Positions 35,831 through 48,442 are shown, numbered from the stretch's first letter. The stretch is DNA of 64,000 nt from Adenophora triphylla var. japonica (GCA_022495995.1 JAFEMH010001470.1:62001-126000), one strand, 5' to 3'. Notes: a model not told the origin generated them from the letters alone. A program made the numbers and translations.

Positions 35831-36923
35831 CTAACCAGTTTCGCTTGATTTGGATGGTAGTTGTGGGGTATTTGTATTTTATTTGAAGTTCAAGCGAAAC
35901 AGGTTGTTGGTGTTTATTTGTAATTGTTGGAATTTGTTTAAAACAGGTTGTTTGAACAGGTTACAGCCTTTTACAGGTGGTTTACAAATAAAACAAATTT
36001 TTTTTTAAATCTGGACAGATTACCGACGAAAATTTCCGTCGGTAAATCAAAAAAAAATTATTAAAACCCATTACCGACGGACTGGTCGCCGGTAATCTAT
36101 TGTGATTACCGACGGACCCCCAATCCGCCGGTAATTCTATATGATTACCGACGGACATTTCGCCGATAACTCTTGAGATTTCCGACGGATATATCCATCG
36201 GTAATTCTCCGGCAATAACTCCGGCGATCGGCCGGCTTACTTCCTTGTCGACGGACGGTTTTCGGCGAATTTTTTGGGTTTACCGACGGACTGCCCGCCG
36301 AAATTACCGTCGGAAGTGGTCCGCCGGTATTACCAACCAGTTTTTACCGACGGAATCCGACAGACTAAATCCGTCGATAATGAGACTATACCGACGGAAA
36401 TTGACAATTACCGACGAAAATATCCGTCGGTAAAGGGTCAGTTTCTAGTAGTGTTCAATCCGACAATTTTTACACTTGTTAAAAGAGGGCTAGTGGTAGT
36501 TTTAAAGATTGTCAGTTGTAGCATTAAATATTAGGAATATAATATCATAATATTATATTTAAGTATATATTGTTATATATAGTTTAGGAAACCCAATCCT
36601 TGTACTAGATTAAGAAGATTGTATAGATCTAGAAATCTTATAGGAGATTACCTCCTCTCATTGTAACCCTATAAATATGTACCTCTAACAACATAATCAA
36701 TTGAGTCATTCATATCAATTCTCTCTCTACCTTGTATGAATTGACTTCGTCTCTCTCTCCTTTATTCTAATATGGTATCAGAGCTATAAGATCCATAATA
36801 GGACTTCTCCGCCAAACCCTAGCTAGCGGCAAAATCCTAAAATCGTGATGTTACTCCGCGTCACCCGTTTAATAAGTCCACGTTGTAAGCCTTTGGCGAA
36901 GTCCGGCTACACGTGAGGGGGCA

Positions 36924-37039
36924 TGTTAGAGATATTATCACACATTGAAAATTGACAAACCTTGCCTATGACATATAAAGATCCTTGGCCACTCACCTTG
37001 ACACCAATTGATTTTAAGGTGGAACCTCAGACTTTAATA
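36924..37039 (+). repeat. Second LTR-like segment with PBS inside the small LTR element
   Basis: TGTTAGAGATATTATC follows a G-rich tract (GAGGGGGC) and runs for about 116 bp to CTTTAATA, directly followed by another TGGTATCAGAGC (37040-37051). The following 40 bp repeat the leader after the outer PBS. It looks like the edge of a different TRIM-type element fused into the interior. Confidence 0.5.
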
Positions 37040-37457
37040 TGGTATCAGAGCTATAATATCCATAATAGGACTTCTCCGCCAAACCCTAGCGGCAAAATTC
37101 TAAAATCGCCCCACGACCAACCCGAGTTGCCATGTTCAAAACTGGCCTCCAACTACGGAAGTACGGACCACTTTCCTTAGGTGCGATGGCAAAACCCAAA
37201 TCACCCCACAACCAACCCGAGTTGCCATGTTCAAAACTGTCCTCCAACTACGGACGTACGGACCACTTTTTTTTTTTCTGTCACAAACCCTACAGCCACA
37301 TCCACGTCCGGGAACACATCCGTCTTCACCCGCTACATCAAACCCGATTCATCTCATCATTCTTCAAGATTGGACTTATCCAAGGATCGTCCATCTTGCG
37401 AAAGCATATTAGGAATATAATATCATAATATTATATTCATGTATATATTGTTATATA

Positions 37458-37715
37458 CTCCCTCCGTCCCATTAATAATTTCACCTTTTGCCATTTTGGA
37501 TATCCCATTTAAAGCTTCACCTTTCCTTTTTTGGCAAAAATCTTTACTATTTCCTCCACTCATTCTCTCTCCTATTTCACTATTACACTCACAACACTTT
37601 TCAAATTTATTATTCATTCTCTCTCTTATTTTACTTTTACACTCACAATATTTTCTTCACCCTTAATTTGCGTGTCGAGACCAAAATGGTGAACTAAATA
37701 TTGGGACGGAGGGAG
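37458..37715. mobile_element. Stowaway MITE in the right LTR
   Basis: CTCCCTCCGTCCC...GGGACGGAGGGAG with TA flanks. Its absence from the left LTR shows it inserted after the retroelement. Confidence 0.95.
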
Positions 37716-38175
37716 TATAGTTTAGGAAACTCAATCCTTTTATTAGATAAGAAGATTGTATAGATCTAGAAACTATATAGGAGATTGCCTCCTCTCATTG
37801 TAACCCTATAAATATGTACCTCTAACAATATAATCAATTGAGTCATTCATATCAATTCTCTTTCTACATTGTATGAATTGATTTCGTCTCTCTCTTTTAT
37901 TCTAATATTAAATAGTGTTAGTGGTAATGATAAAAATAATGTTAGTCACATTATTAAAAAGTGTCGATTTTAATATTGAAAATTGTCGTGTTGAGAATTG
38001 CCACTGTGCCGGTGACTTTTTATATGTTTAGATTATTTACAAATTACGTCAGCGCATATTTTAAAAAAAAACACTTATTAACAAAAATGTTAAAGTGCAT
38101 TTTCAAAACATGTTTACCTTTGAAACACCCCAAGATTTTGTGAAATAAAATAGTACTAGTGTAATTTACCAAATA

Positions 38176-38451
38176 CTCCCTCCATCTCGCTACAAGTTAC
38201 ACACTTTTCTCATTGGTCGTTTCATTACAAATCGTAATACTTCCTAAAATAGCAAAAAATCTTTACTATTACACCCACTAATTATCTCTCTTACTTTACT
38301 TTTATACTCACAACACCAATCAACTCACTATTTCCTACCCCACTTTCTCTTTCCAATCTCACTTTTCATACTCACAACACTTACTCCACTAACTTTTTCC
38401 TTAATTCGCGTGCAAACAGTAACTATGCGGATTGTAGCGGGTCGGAGGAAG
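38176..38451. mobile_element. Stowaway MITE upstream of gene 2
   Basis: Ends CTCCCTCCATCTC and GGGTCGGAGGAAG with TA flanks, somewhat diverged. It ends about 430 bp before the start codon of gene 2. Between them are A/T homopolymers (38650-38710) and no recognised motif. Confidence 0.85.
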
Positions 38452-38878
38452 TAAATATTATGCAAAAATAGGATGTCGAAAAAAGTTTAATAAGTCAAAT
38501 AAGTCAAATGTGAACAACAAATTTTTCATCGAAAAAAATCTATAGTATAAATCACATCTCCACTATTTACAGTACTATGAACAGTTTCGTCTGTCAAATT
38601 TCCCATTTTGCCCTCACTAAGTTGTTCTTTTCCTATTTTGCCCTTAAAAAAAATTTAATTTTTTTTTCTAATTAAAAAATTAAATTTTTTTTTAATTAAA
38701 AAAAAAACATGTGTCCTTGAACACAACACGGGCTTTACTTGTTTTTACTTGTGTTTGATAAGTGAAATTCTCTCTGTTTTTTTTTTCCACATATTTTTAT
38801 GTTTTGTGTGGCTAGGCTGTGTTCAAACTTTGCCTTCCTAATCTGAAAACTCAAAAAATCGATTACAAACAACCAATC

Positions 38879-41751
38879 ATGGATTCCCAAACACAGCCTA
38901 AGCAGCATCATCAGATCCCAGTTATAGATTTCAGCCTAGAAAACTTGAACCCTGGCACAAATTCTTGGTCAATTACAGTTCAAAAAGTCCAGAAAGCCCT
39001 TGAAGAATACGGCTGTTTTCTTGCAGTTGTTGACCAGATTTCTTCAGAGCTCATCAATGGAGTTTACCCTTTATGGAAGGAATTGTTTGATCTTCCCACA
39101 GAAATTAAATCCAAGAACGTTTTCGATTACCCTTTTCCTGGTTATTCAGGGAAAAGGCCTGAATTTCCTCTCTATGAAGCTCTGAGTATTACAAAGCCAA
39201 CCTCCATTGAAGCTTTTCAGAAGTTCACTTGTCTCATGTGGCCCTCTGGAAATCAACATTTCTGGTACTTTTTCTCAATCTTTATTACGATTTTTTTCAC
39301 ACCCATGTCTGTGCTGTGTTTGGTAACTTAAATTGAGTTATAGATCTGAAATTGTAAGAATATTTTATTTTGAATTCCCAACTTGAATGCTCCCTGGAAT
39401 TAAATTGCTTGCTCTGGGTCACTAGGAGAATGAATTGTTATTTGATAAGGTGGAAGTTTTCAAAATGAAATTAATTTTAAATGGATGGAACTCTTAATAT
39501 AAGGATTTCAAAAGGATGAATATATGTTCAAAGTTGATGTCAATTTCAAATCCATTTTCAGGATAAAATGTGATTTTGATCATCAATTTGGTGTGGGGAT
39601 TGGGATTATGATTTATTCATTATTGAAACTCTCCAAATGGAGTGGCTGGATTCAGCGCGGGTCCTATGAAATTCGGGTCCCTAAGCTAATATTTAAACAC
39701 GCTTTTTCTAGCAAATTTAGAAGCAAAAATATGAATTAGAGTTGAACATTTTCTTCTCGGGGGATATCATGTCTAGCCCATTTAACCGTTTTTGAGAGAT
39801 TGTGCTTTCTAAGATAATTGTTTATCATTTTCAACTTCGAAAAACTTTTTTATCCGTTTCGCATCAGCTATAATCCGCTTTGAATTTCTTTCAATTTTTG
39901 GCTTCTCAAGGTTAGGTTTTTTTCTTTTCAAAGTTGATTTCTGAACTCGGATTTTTCTTTTCCAATTCGGTTTCGGAATTGTGTTTCCGTGGATTAATCA
40001 CGGATTCAAGGAGACTGTCATGTTTTATATTAATTTGTTATCACATACCACTAATTCCCAACTATTTGAGAATTAAGATTTTTTAAGTTTGATAACTCGA
40101 TACTCAAGATCCGGAAAGATACAAGTTGCTTTAACTTGACTTCTTGAAGAGGGTGAGCTTGAAGAACAGCTCAGACAAAATGGTCAAAATTGTAATGGCA
40201 CTAATTATGTGAAGAGAGTGTCAAGGATAGGAAGGAGGTTGTGCATGTAAGCATCAAAATTGGACTATTATTTGCAGTAGTCAGATTGATTGACATAGCC
40301 AACAGAAAGTAGGTAATAGAGAATGACAAAGTAAGAAACTACTCCCTATGTCTCAAAATGAATGACCAATTTTTTCTTTTGAAATTTGCTTTGATCAAGG
40401 GTAAATTTGCAAAGTTTTTCGTATTTCATTTTGGGATAAAGGTAGTAAAAAATAAGGCTTCGCGTTCATGGCAGGAATTGATATGGAGAATGACAACACA
40501 TTTTGAGGTTTCGTATGCTTTTCATGTCAATTTTTTCGTGGCGAAATGGATAATTTTTAAGAGAAATAGTACTACACGAATGTAACGTATTCTACACCCT
40601 AAGAGGCCTGGATAAGATAAGAAAATACTCCTCCTTCAATTTTCAGAATTTTATAGTAGTAATGGCTTAAGGTTGTTGTACAAAATAAGGCTTCCCCTTC
40701 TTCATTCTTCCATTTCCATTATGTCAACTATTTACCTTCTCAATTCTCCTTCCAGTACCCATATAAAATGCTGACAACTTTCAGAATTTTATAGTAGTAA
40801 TGGCTTAAGGTTGTTGTTTTACCTCTAACATCACAGAATTACTACTTCCTCCCCCCCCCCCTCCCCTCCCCCCAAATAAATAAATATAAAAATAGTCACA
40901 TGAGTCGTACATTAGCCATTTATCGGTCTTCCATTAACATGAATCGATGGATAAACCAGAAAGATTCAATAACAATTGTACGTGTACGAAAAAACATGGA
41001 ACAATACACTTATTTTTCCTGCATTAACATCAATGGTTTATGCCGTCTGTCCTATCTTTTTTGCAATTCCACGCGCATGGGTCCAAGTTTCAATTTAAGC
41101 TTATTCAACTTATACTTTTCTTTCTTTTAGTGAAAGTATGTATGCATATGCACAACGGGTATTGAAACTGAACCTAATGGTGACCAGAATGGTATTTGAA
41201 AGCTATGGGGTAGAAAAGTACTGTGACGCCCACATTGAATCAAGTATTCATTTCCTTCGACTCATTTACTATAGAGAACCCCAGATGGACGAAACAAATT
41301 ATGGGCTCATGGCTCATACAGACAGAGATTTCTTAACTACGCTTCACCAAAACGATGTTAATGGCTTGGAGGTACAAACCAAAGATGGCGAATGGTTAAC
41401 AGTTGAGTACCCTCCTTCTTCTTTTATGGTCATGGCAGGCCAGGCATTTCAGGTACGTATAAAACTTGACTTGTGCATTGAAAAGTCAATTCATGTTTGT
41501 TTAGTTATTTTAATTTACTTATTATTGAATTTTTTATTTTTATTTTTTTTTGGGGGGTGAAGGCATGGAGCAATGGCCGAATACATGCTGCACTTCATCG
41601 TGTTGCACTGGCTAAGAAAAAGGAAAGATATTCTACTGCATTTTTCTCTTACAAAAATGGGATTGTAGAAGTGCCCCAAGAGCTAGTGGATGATGAACAT
41701 CCATTAAAGTATAAACCATTTCATAATTATGATTTATTCAAATCAAAATAA
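38879..41751 (+). CDS. Gene 2: 2-oxoglutarate/Fe(II)-dependent dioxygenase, AOP1-like, 3 exons, intact
   Basis: Exons 38879-39264, 41131-41452 and 41563-41751 join to 298 codons plus stop, all with GT/AG borders and the same phases as gene 1. Motifs: IPVIDFSLENLNPGTNSW at the start, YGCFLAVVDQIS, LFDLPTE, FPLYEALSI and LMWPSGN in exon 1; Fe ligands H191 and D193 (MAHTDRDF) in exon 2; distal H248 (AALHRVA) and R258-Y-S260 in exon 3. Nothing is missing, so it is likely an active cytosolic oxygenase of unknown substrate. The C-terminus is about 18 residues shorter than gene 1 and lacks its KLYCGI end. Intron 1 (1866 bp) holds a short MITE and a 40-bp direct repeat (about 40640 and 40780); intron 2 is only 110 bp. 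Confidence 0.92.
40342..40445. mobile_element. Short Stowaway-like MITE in intron 1 of gene 2
   Basis: CTCCCTATGTCTCAAAATGA...CATTTTGGGATAAAGGTAG with TA flanks (40340-40341, 40446-40447), 104 bp. Confidence 0.65.
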
Positions 41752-41837
41752 TCTACACATTTTCATTTCTTGAGTGTGTGAAAAATGGTTAAAGTTTTCT
41801 ACTTCCCCATGTTCTTGTTTATATATATAAACACAAT

Positions 41838-42122
41838 AAATTCAATTTGTATTATTTGTATTAAAACTTACATTGGCATGAACACCAAATCACAATGGAT
41901 CCTAGTCAATCAATCCTTGTAGCTGATCAACTGATAACTCGTTTGTCGCAGCAACCGGTGGCTGATAACTTATATCTGATAGTTGGTAGATTAGTGACTT
42001 TTAGCTGATTGACTGATAACTCGTTTGTCGCAGTTGAATAATTTCAGTGTTGCCACATCTTCTTGTTTATGTTATACACAACAATAATTTCAGTTTATCA
42101 TTTGTATTAAAACTGACATTGG
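41838..42122. repeat. Duplicated 3'-flank segments between gene 2 and the pseudogene
   Basis: The 3' flank of gene 2 (about 41815-41882: CTTGTTTATATATA, then TTTGTATTAAAACTTACATT) recurs in diverged form at about 42060-42122. Two copies of TGATAACTCGTTTGTCGCAG (about 41932 and 42018) lie between. The second copy looks like the orphaned 3' end of another plus-strand dioxygenase copy. Confidence 0.55.
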
Positions 42123-42160
42123 CAATATACTCTGCATATTGAAGCAAGGACGAAAACCCC

Positions 42161-42877
42161 TTAAACGCCACAGTATGCTTTGGCCGTATTGTTTGTTTTC
42201 TCGCCCTTTTGTGTGAAATAGGAGTGTCGTAAAGCAAAGTTATCAAACGGATCGAATTGTAGAGGATGATCATCGTCAACTAATTCTTCAGGTATTCTAG
42301 TTATCCCTTTCTTAAATGAGAATAGTATGACCGAGTACCTTGTTTCTTGCTCTCTCATTCTGACACGGTGCAAGCACGAATGAGCTCTGTTGTTGCTCCA
42401 TGCCTGGAACGCGACAAGTTTCAATGCTATATAGGAAAGTAATTCTTATGAAAAAACAGATATTTCCTAATATTTTCCCGTAATAAAGAATAGTAATTCT
42501 TATGAAAAAATAGTTTTAACTAACGCTAAAAAAAACGACTTTTTAGATCTTTAAATTTGATAGTTCGTTTGTGACATTTTCCAATCCTAGATCTTCATGG
42601 AGAGGATAATCTGTAGATGGCTGGTTATGAGCAAAGTAAGGTGCTTGGCAAGTGTTTTGAGATTTGATGTGGTTGGTAAGATCAAACAAATGCTGCAACT
42701 GCAAAAAATGGCCTCGCTTAGCTCCAGTGGAAACGAGACCTCGTCAGTAATGGCTATGAAGCAGCCGTACTCTTCAAGTGCATCGCGAATATCTTTGGCT
42801 GTTGAAAGCCATGAAATCGAGTCCGGAGAAGTTGAGATATTTGCCTTTGTGAAGTTGATTGCAGGAAGTGAATTCAT
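42161..42877 (-). pseudogene. Third AOP1-like dioxygenase copy, exon 2 deleted
   Basis: Minus strand. Exon 1 (from 42877 down to about 42558) starts MNSLPAINFTKANI and reads IRDALEEYGCFIAITDEVS; a frameshift near 42700 precedes LFDLTNHIKSQNTCQAPYFA and YPLHEDLGLENV. Exon 3 (42403-42161) follows a CAG acceptor and reads AWSNNRAHSCLHRVRMREQE, then RYSVILFSFKKG... to AKAYCGV and stop. Only about 155 bp separate them: the end of exon 1, both original introns' bulk and exon 2 with the HxD iron ligands are gone. It is therefore non-functional. Its C-terminus resembles gene 1 more than gene 2. A GA microsatellite lies just upstream of the start. Confidence 0.88.
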
Positions 42878-42890
42878 CACTAACAATGAT

Positions 42891-42944
<54 letters not shown>

Positions 42945-42963
42945 TCAAGTTGTGTGTATATAA

Positions 42964-43406
42964 ATCAAAGTGGCCTTGGCCCAGTGGTATGTAGGTGGCT
43001 TCCCGAAGGGGAGGTCACCGGTTCGATTTCCCTCTAGGGGAATCTCTGTGGTTTAATTCCCTACTTTGGGTTTTAGGGTCCTTTGGAGCCCCCCGGGGCA
43101 CATCCGTGCAGTTAAGGAAGCAGCATTGCTGGGCTTGTATCCTCAGTGTGGGAGCCAATTGGTGTTGTAAGAGTGATGTAATTGCCTCAGCAGAAGCAGC
43201 TGGAGCAGCCAATTGGTGATGTAAGAGTGATGTAAATGCCTTGTATGAGGGCTCCCTTGGGGCTCTGGAGTATAAGAATGCTGGCCACCCCTGTTGTATA
43301 GGGCACATCTCGCGATTTACCTCCGTCAGCATATTGAGGGGCCGGTACCTGATGGTTCAGGATTAATCCGACGAAGCTGGGAACCTGGTTATCAAAAAAA
43401 AAAAAA
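42964..43406 (+). mobile_element. tRNA-derived SINE, about 443 bp
   Basis: The A box TGGCCCAGTGG (near 42972) and B box GGTTCGATTTCC (near 43019) are spaced as in tRNA genes. A 3' A-tract ends the element, and a perfect 17-bp duplication AAGTTGTGTGTATATAA flanks it (42947-42963, 43407-43423). The body contains two similar stretches around AATTGGTG...GTAAGAGTGATGTAA (about 43157 and 43210). It is long for a plant SINE. Confidence 0.88.
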
Positions 43407-43416
43407 AAGTTGTGTG

Positions 43417-43519
<103 letters not shown>

Positions 43520-44349
43520 AACAATTTACATATGACAGCAGAAATGGCGCCACATGGGGAAGGCTCCTAAAATATTTTCAGAAGGAATCGCCAAAGTTGT
43601 ACGGCAACCTTACCTCAAAAAAGCATTTTATTTTATTTTATTGAAAGAAAAAAAATGGTCCTAAAAATCTTATTTACTCCCAATGCTCAATCTCTAAGAA
43701 AGATAGTGAAACACTTTTGAACATTTCTTACTAAACTGCTCAAAAACCAACTTTAAAAAAAAAAAAAAAAAAAAAAAAAGGTGAACCCGAAGGTACTTTA
43801 ATCATAATTTTAGGTTAATTTAATTATCATTAATGAAAATTAAAAATTTGTTATCGATATATCATTATAAATACTATCAATAACAATTTTCAGATTTTCA
43901 TTCGAACAATTAAATCAATCCAAAATTAATGCTCAAAGTGCATTCGCGTTAACAACAAGGAAAATGGGACGGAGGGAGTATTTTTGAAGCTCGAAAATGC
44001 ACGATCAATTTGAAAGGGAAAATAGTCTCATTACTAAAGTTAGCAATGACAATAATCCAATTTCAAGAAAGGATTATTAAGAAAATACGAATGTAGATAC
44101 AAAATATTTTAAGACATCACATTCGTTTAGACGACGGTGGGAATATTACCAAATACATTACACAACTGTATTATGATCGAAAAATAATTACTCACAGCGA
44201 TTTCTTCTTTCAACACATCTGGTACGAAAATAGAACATGAAGAAAAGACTAACCACATGCTCAGTTCATACACGGCTATGTACAAGTCCCATCTAGTTTC
44301 TGTGAAAAGCTTGACGCGATATATAACATTAGATTGTTTTGTTTCTGGT
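43520..44349. other. Intergenic and CHR10 3' flank
   Basis: It probably contains the CHR10 3' UTR (minus strand, below 44350). A degenerate Stowaway may span 43678-43978: the right end GGGACGGAGGGAG with TA is clear at 43966, while the left end (CTCCCAATGCTC) is doubtful. An A-run lies at 43755-43779. No gene seen. Confidence 0.45.
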
Positions 44350-47300
44350 CTACACTGGAGAAGAACGACGGAAATAATACCTGCAGTTCACAAAAAGTTG
44401 AGAACAAAAATTACACATGGATCTGAACGGAGAATTTGAGATTAACTGCCCAATTATTTAGCACCTTTGCAAACATTTCTTATAGGGATAACGACCTTAG
44501 GGTAGCATACAATTCCAAAATTTAGAAATAACTTGGCGTACTTTAGATATGACAAATGTTGCAGCGTACAATCTTTCTGTTTTCAATTAAAGGGAAAACA
44601 TGGATGTCGTTAAAAAAGATAACAGAATAGTATGTTACCTAGTAAATACACGTCAGAAATTCTGGTTTTTTTTTTCCCGCACAAATCAATGTTTTTCCAT
44701 AACTGAAAACAAGCATGAAGCTATGCTCCTATATTTGTTAAATTAAAAGCATGCTAGACTATTTGTGAATCCTGGTATAGTACCCTATCCTCAATGGTTG
44801 GTCTTTGACCAATTATGTATTTGTAATTCTATAACAAATGGATTAAATAACTTTAATTGGCGCTGTAAAGGAACAAGTATAGTTTCATTCAATTTAACTC
44901 AGATTCTCAGATGATTTTTACTTGCAGTTTATTTGGACAAACAAAAGAGTGACAACAAACGAACTTTACCAAGAAGAAAAGTGAACTAAGGGGCCGTTTG
45001 GTAGCCCTTCTTAGGCTGGATAGGATTATTAATCCAATAAGTTTGGTGTTTGGTACATTAAATGCAACCACTGTATTATTTCTAACAACCTGGATAGTAA
45101 CCTCTTATCCCCTCTTATCCCCTCCTATCCCCTTCTTATTAATCTCAAAAAAAGGGTGGTATTATTAATCCCCTGATTAATAATCCCCTCGCTATTAATA
45201 CAGGCTAATCTTATCGACCTACCAAACGAGCCCTAAATGATTATATACCCGTTAAACTTGTTTCATCCATACACCCTTTAAGTAGCCAGTAAAGGATGCA
45301 AGAAGCCTTGCATACCATATTTGCAAATATATGTTTACGGAAGAGAGAGAGAGAGACGTACACAAAGATCTTTATGCCATGTATTGCAGAGTATTTTCTT
45401 AGAAGACGTTCAACAGTGTACCACTCTGAGCGATCCGAGCCATCCTGATAGCCAATCCGTGGCATGTGGATTGAAGCTTTCAAAATATCAAGAGGGGGGT
45501 ACACTATTAGAAAACTGTAAATTCCTTTAGGAAGGCATAAGAAAGGGAAAGTTCGCTGATAATAATGTTGTAGAAGGCAAATTGACATAATCAAAAAGCA
45601 TAAGAATCAGAAAGAACTAACGAAAAATAAAATTTGGAGAAAGGAAAAGGGCAGGTTAATTATTTATTTTAACAAGAAAATAACTGAAACTACAATAGCA
45701 AGAGACCTGAGGAAACAAATATGAGATAAAGATTAGACAAATTTTGGTACTCGAACCTTACACTCAGTCCTATAATAGAACCCGAACTTTAACACGTCCT
45801 AATTTCAAACTCAAACTTGAATATTTGTTCTATTTTAGTACTTGTCATCAGCACTTTGCTGTTTAGTCTATTATTGTTTGCTGTAATGATGAAAATGCCC
45901 TTATTATTATAGTTACACAACTTTGTATTTCCATATCCAATATAAATGTAGTGTATAATGTTATTAAATAACTATTTTCCTATCTCATGTGCCTCCTATT
46001 TGGCAAACATAAAAAGGTTTAAAGTAATTCATTAATCAAGTATTATTCAATTGATGGTGTATTTAGACATATTGTTGAATTCAAAATCTAGTATAATTTT
46101 TTTATGAAACAATAAATGCAAAAATTTTAAATAATTATTATTAACATTGTTTGATAAGATTTTTTTTAAAAACCATCATGACGATTAGTGACCTAAAATT
46201 TGAAATAGAAAAACAAAGGAACCAATTCCCAACATTTAAGATTGGGGTAGTGCATCATCGACTTCATCAGAAATCCACCCAAATCCCCCAATCCTGCACT
46301 GCGTCTATACAAGAGGCCTCTTCCAGGTACTTCCTACGACTGTACCTCTGCCTCAGAATGTATTCAATTTGAGCTCTTGGCGAATTGTGATGACCTGGCC
46401 CCTTCACCTCCTGGATTATCATCACATTCATGGCCAAGAGTTCATTGTTGACGGTACTCCACAAGTCAAAACCCTAGGTCCAAATTGGTCCTCCAATACA
46501 CAGATTCAGAGCTTCTGTCAACACCATACTCGCCAGAAAACCACACTCCTCTCTCAAACATTCGCTCAGATAAAGATTTGTGTAAGACTTAGAACAGATC
46601 TTTAGATTTACAACGAGAGACGGACCAAATCTGTAAGCATAAATAACAAATCTGCAGATTTGGAACAAAAATTTACATACTTTGTGTGTGGAGGACAGAG
46701 ATGGGGTGGGAGGTTTCTAGCTGGGTTGTGAAGGTTGGGGAGGGTTCTAAAAATATGAATTTTATTTTATTTTGATTTTTAAGAAGAAAAGTAATTGGTG
46801 TGGATATTACTTATAGATTGTTTACTTCACCACTTCTCAAGTAATAACATGGCAAAATTCATTAAGAGGAACTAGCAGATATTTTATAAAACATTTTTTG
46901 TAGCTATAATGTACTTCAATAAAATTGTAACTATATATTAATTGTGTAAATATTATATTGGACATAGAAATACAATGTTAGTATTATAACTATAATGATA
47001 AGGGAATTTTCGTCATTAAAATAAAAAAAAAAAAACAGACTAAATGGGAAAATGGTAACGGCAGGTATTAAAATAGGACAAAAGGTCAAGTTTGAGTACC
47101 AAAATAAGACTTGTTCAAGTTTCATTACCAATATAGAACTAAATGTAAAGTTCATGTACCAAAATATTATTTAATTCATGAGATAAATTATAGAATTTTT
47201 TTCCGAAGAAAGAAAAAAAAAAAAAGAAATACCAGATTTTTGAGCGGCTGAAAATGATGCTTTTGATAGACAGCGTTCCAAGTCAGGAATAGAGATGCTA

Positions 47301-48442
47301 CTACGAGGGACTTTCCGTCTACTATTGTACGACTGCACAACAGCCAAAGCCACCCATTGAGGAGCATTACCAACTTTTTCCACATCTTCAGGATCCTCTA
47401 CACAATTGAGTAATATAAAGTATCGGATTAAGCACCAAAATGAATGTAGAAATAGAAGGGGCACCATCCTGACCTGTAACTTCTATAAGGTGGAGATCAC
47501 CCAGATGAAGGTCCCCAACTTCAGATGCTTGTTCATATGCACTAGCGATCCTCGATGAGAGTTGGGCAATAGCATCAAACATACCTCCACGGCCCCAACT
47601 CCCAGAGTCATCAACACAGCTTTCAGAAGAGAGCAATTATTATCAGCAAATTTGAAAATATTTTGGACATTCATTTTCATACGGAGGGGGTAGTAAAATA
47701 GCTTTTAGGGTTGTTATTCTGGAAATATAAAAAAAAAAAACTCACATCTTTAATTAGAAAAAGAAAACAGGAGTGACCTGAATATAATTGTAGGCTGTGA
47801 TGGACAAATTTTTGATGGTTGTGTGCAGTCTCCATAAATAAAACTTACAGAACCCGAATTCGTCAATGTATCCCTATCTACAGCACACACGGGATCCTTG
47901 ACTGAAAGTGAATGATATCCCAAAGCATCCCATTTCGCCAACTTCTTCTCCTCGGCTTTCTTACTTGAAGATTCAGCTTTCAGATGCTTCTCCTCAGGTA
48001 AAACTTTCCTACTTGATAATTCCAAGACATCATTATCTTTTGACTTTGATGTTTCCTTGAACTTTTCAACCCAAGAGAGATATGCAGCTTCATCAAGACC
48101 AGGGTCAAAAGTAGCAACTGACAAGTCTCCTCTTTTACTAAGATCATGTGCACTCAATACATCGGTAGAATTTATCTCAACCTTTCTACCATCCTTATCT
48201 GACCGTTGTCCGTCCCGGAAAGCAGTAATTTTTTCAACCATAGCATTCACTTCTGACATATTCAACTCATCTGAATTATCACTGTTAGTCTCTGTAGGGT
48301 CAAACATGTGTAACCCAAATATAATCGATCGCAAGTCACCAGTTTCAACCCCTGGCATATCATTCACTTCATCATTCATAGCATCCTCGCCAAATACATT
48401 ATGACTCAGCTGCAACTTCCTCTCTGCTCTACGCATAATAAC
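44350..48442 (-). CDS. CHR10: CHR10 exons for linker and macro domain
   Basis: The 665-bp exon (48442-47778) encodes [31 protein letters not shown] and a charged linker ([20 protein letters not shown]). The macro domain follows: [27 protein letters not shown] (the GxGGMFxA ligand loop), [29 protein letters not shown], then [20 protein letters not shown] and [13 protein letters not shown]. The last 31-nt exon (44380-44350) restores the conserved [10 protein letters not shown] end; simple read-through from 45362 would instead add unrelated residues to a stop at 45241. Confidence 0.93.

Larger units (their letters stand above)
36529..37907 (+). mobile_element. Small non-autonomous LTR element with TA...TA termini
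   Basis: LTRs at 36529-36772 (244 bp) and 37407-37907 (501 bp including a 258-bp Stowaway). Each LTR begins TATTAG and ends CTAATA. The target duplication TTAAA is perfect (36524-36528, 37908-37912). The tRNA-Met PBS TGGTATCAGAGC starts directly after the first LTR (36773-36784). The 634-bp interior has no coding domain. A TATA box lies at 36670-36677. It sits between CACTA-3 and gene 2. Confidence 0.92.

Noticed and set aside
42970..43040. Functional tRNA gene
   Set aside because: The A and B boxes belong to a SINE with a poly-A tail and target duplications; I saw no cloverleaf acceptor pairing.
45241..45361. CHR10 ending by read-through to a stop at 45241
   Set aside because: A GTACGT donor at 45361 and a 31-nt exon at 44380-44350 restore the conserved [10 protein letters not shown] terminus in frame.
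48057..48404. Plus-strand ORF of 115 aa opposite CHR10
   Set aside because: It is the shadow of the well-supported 665-bp CHR10 exon on the minus strand.
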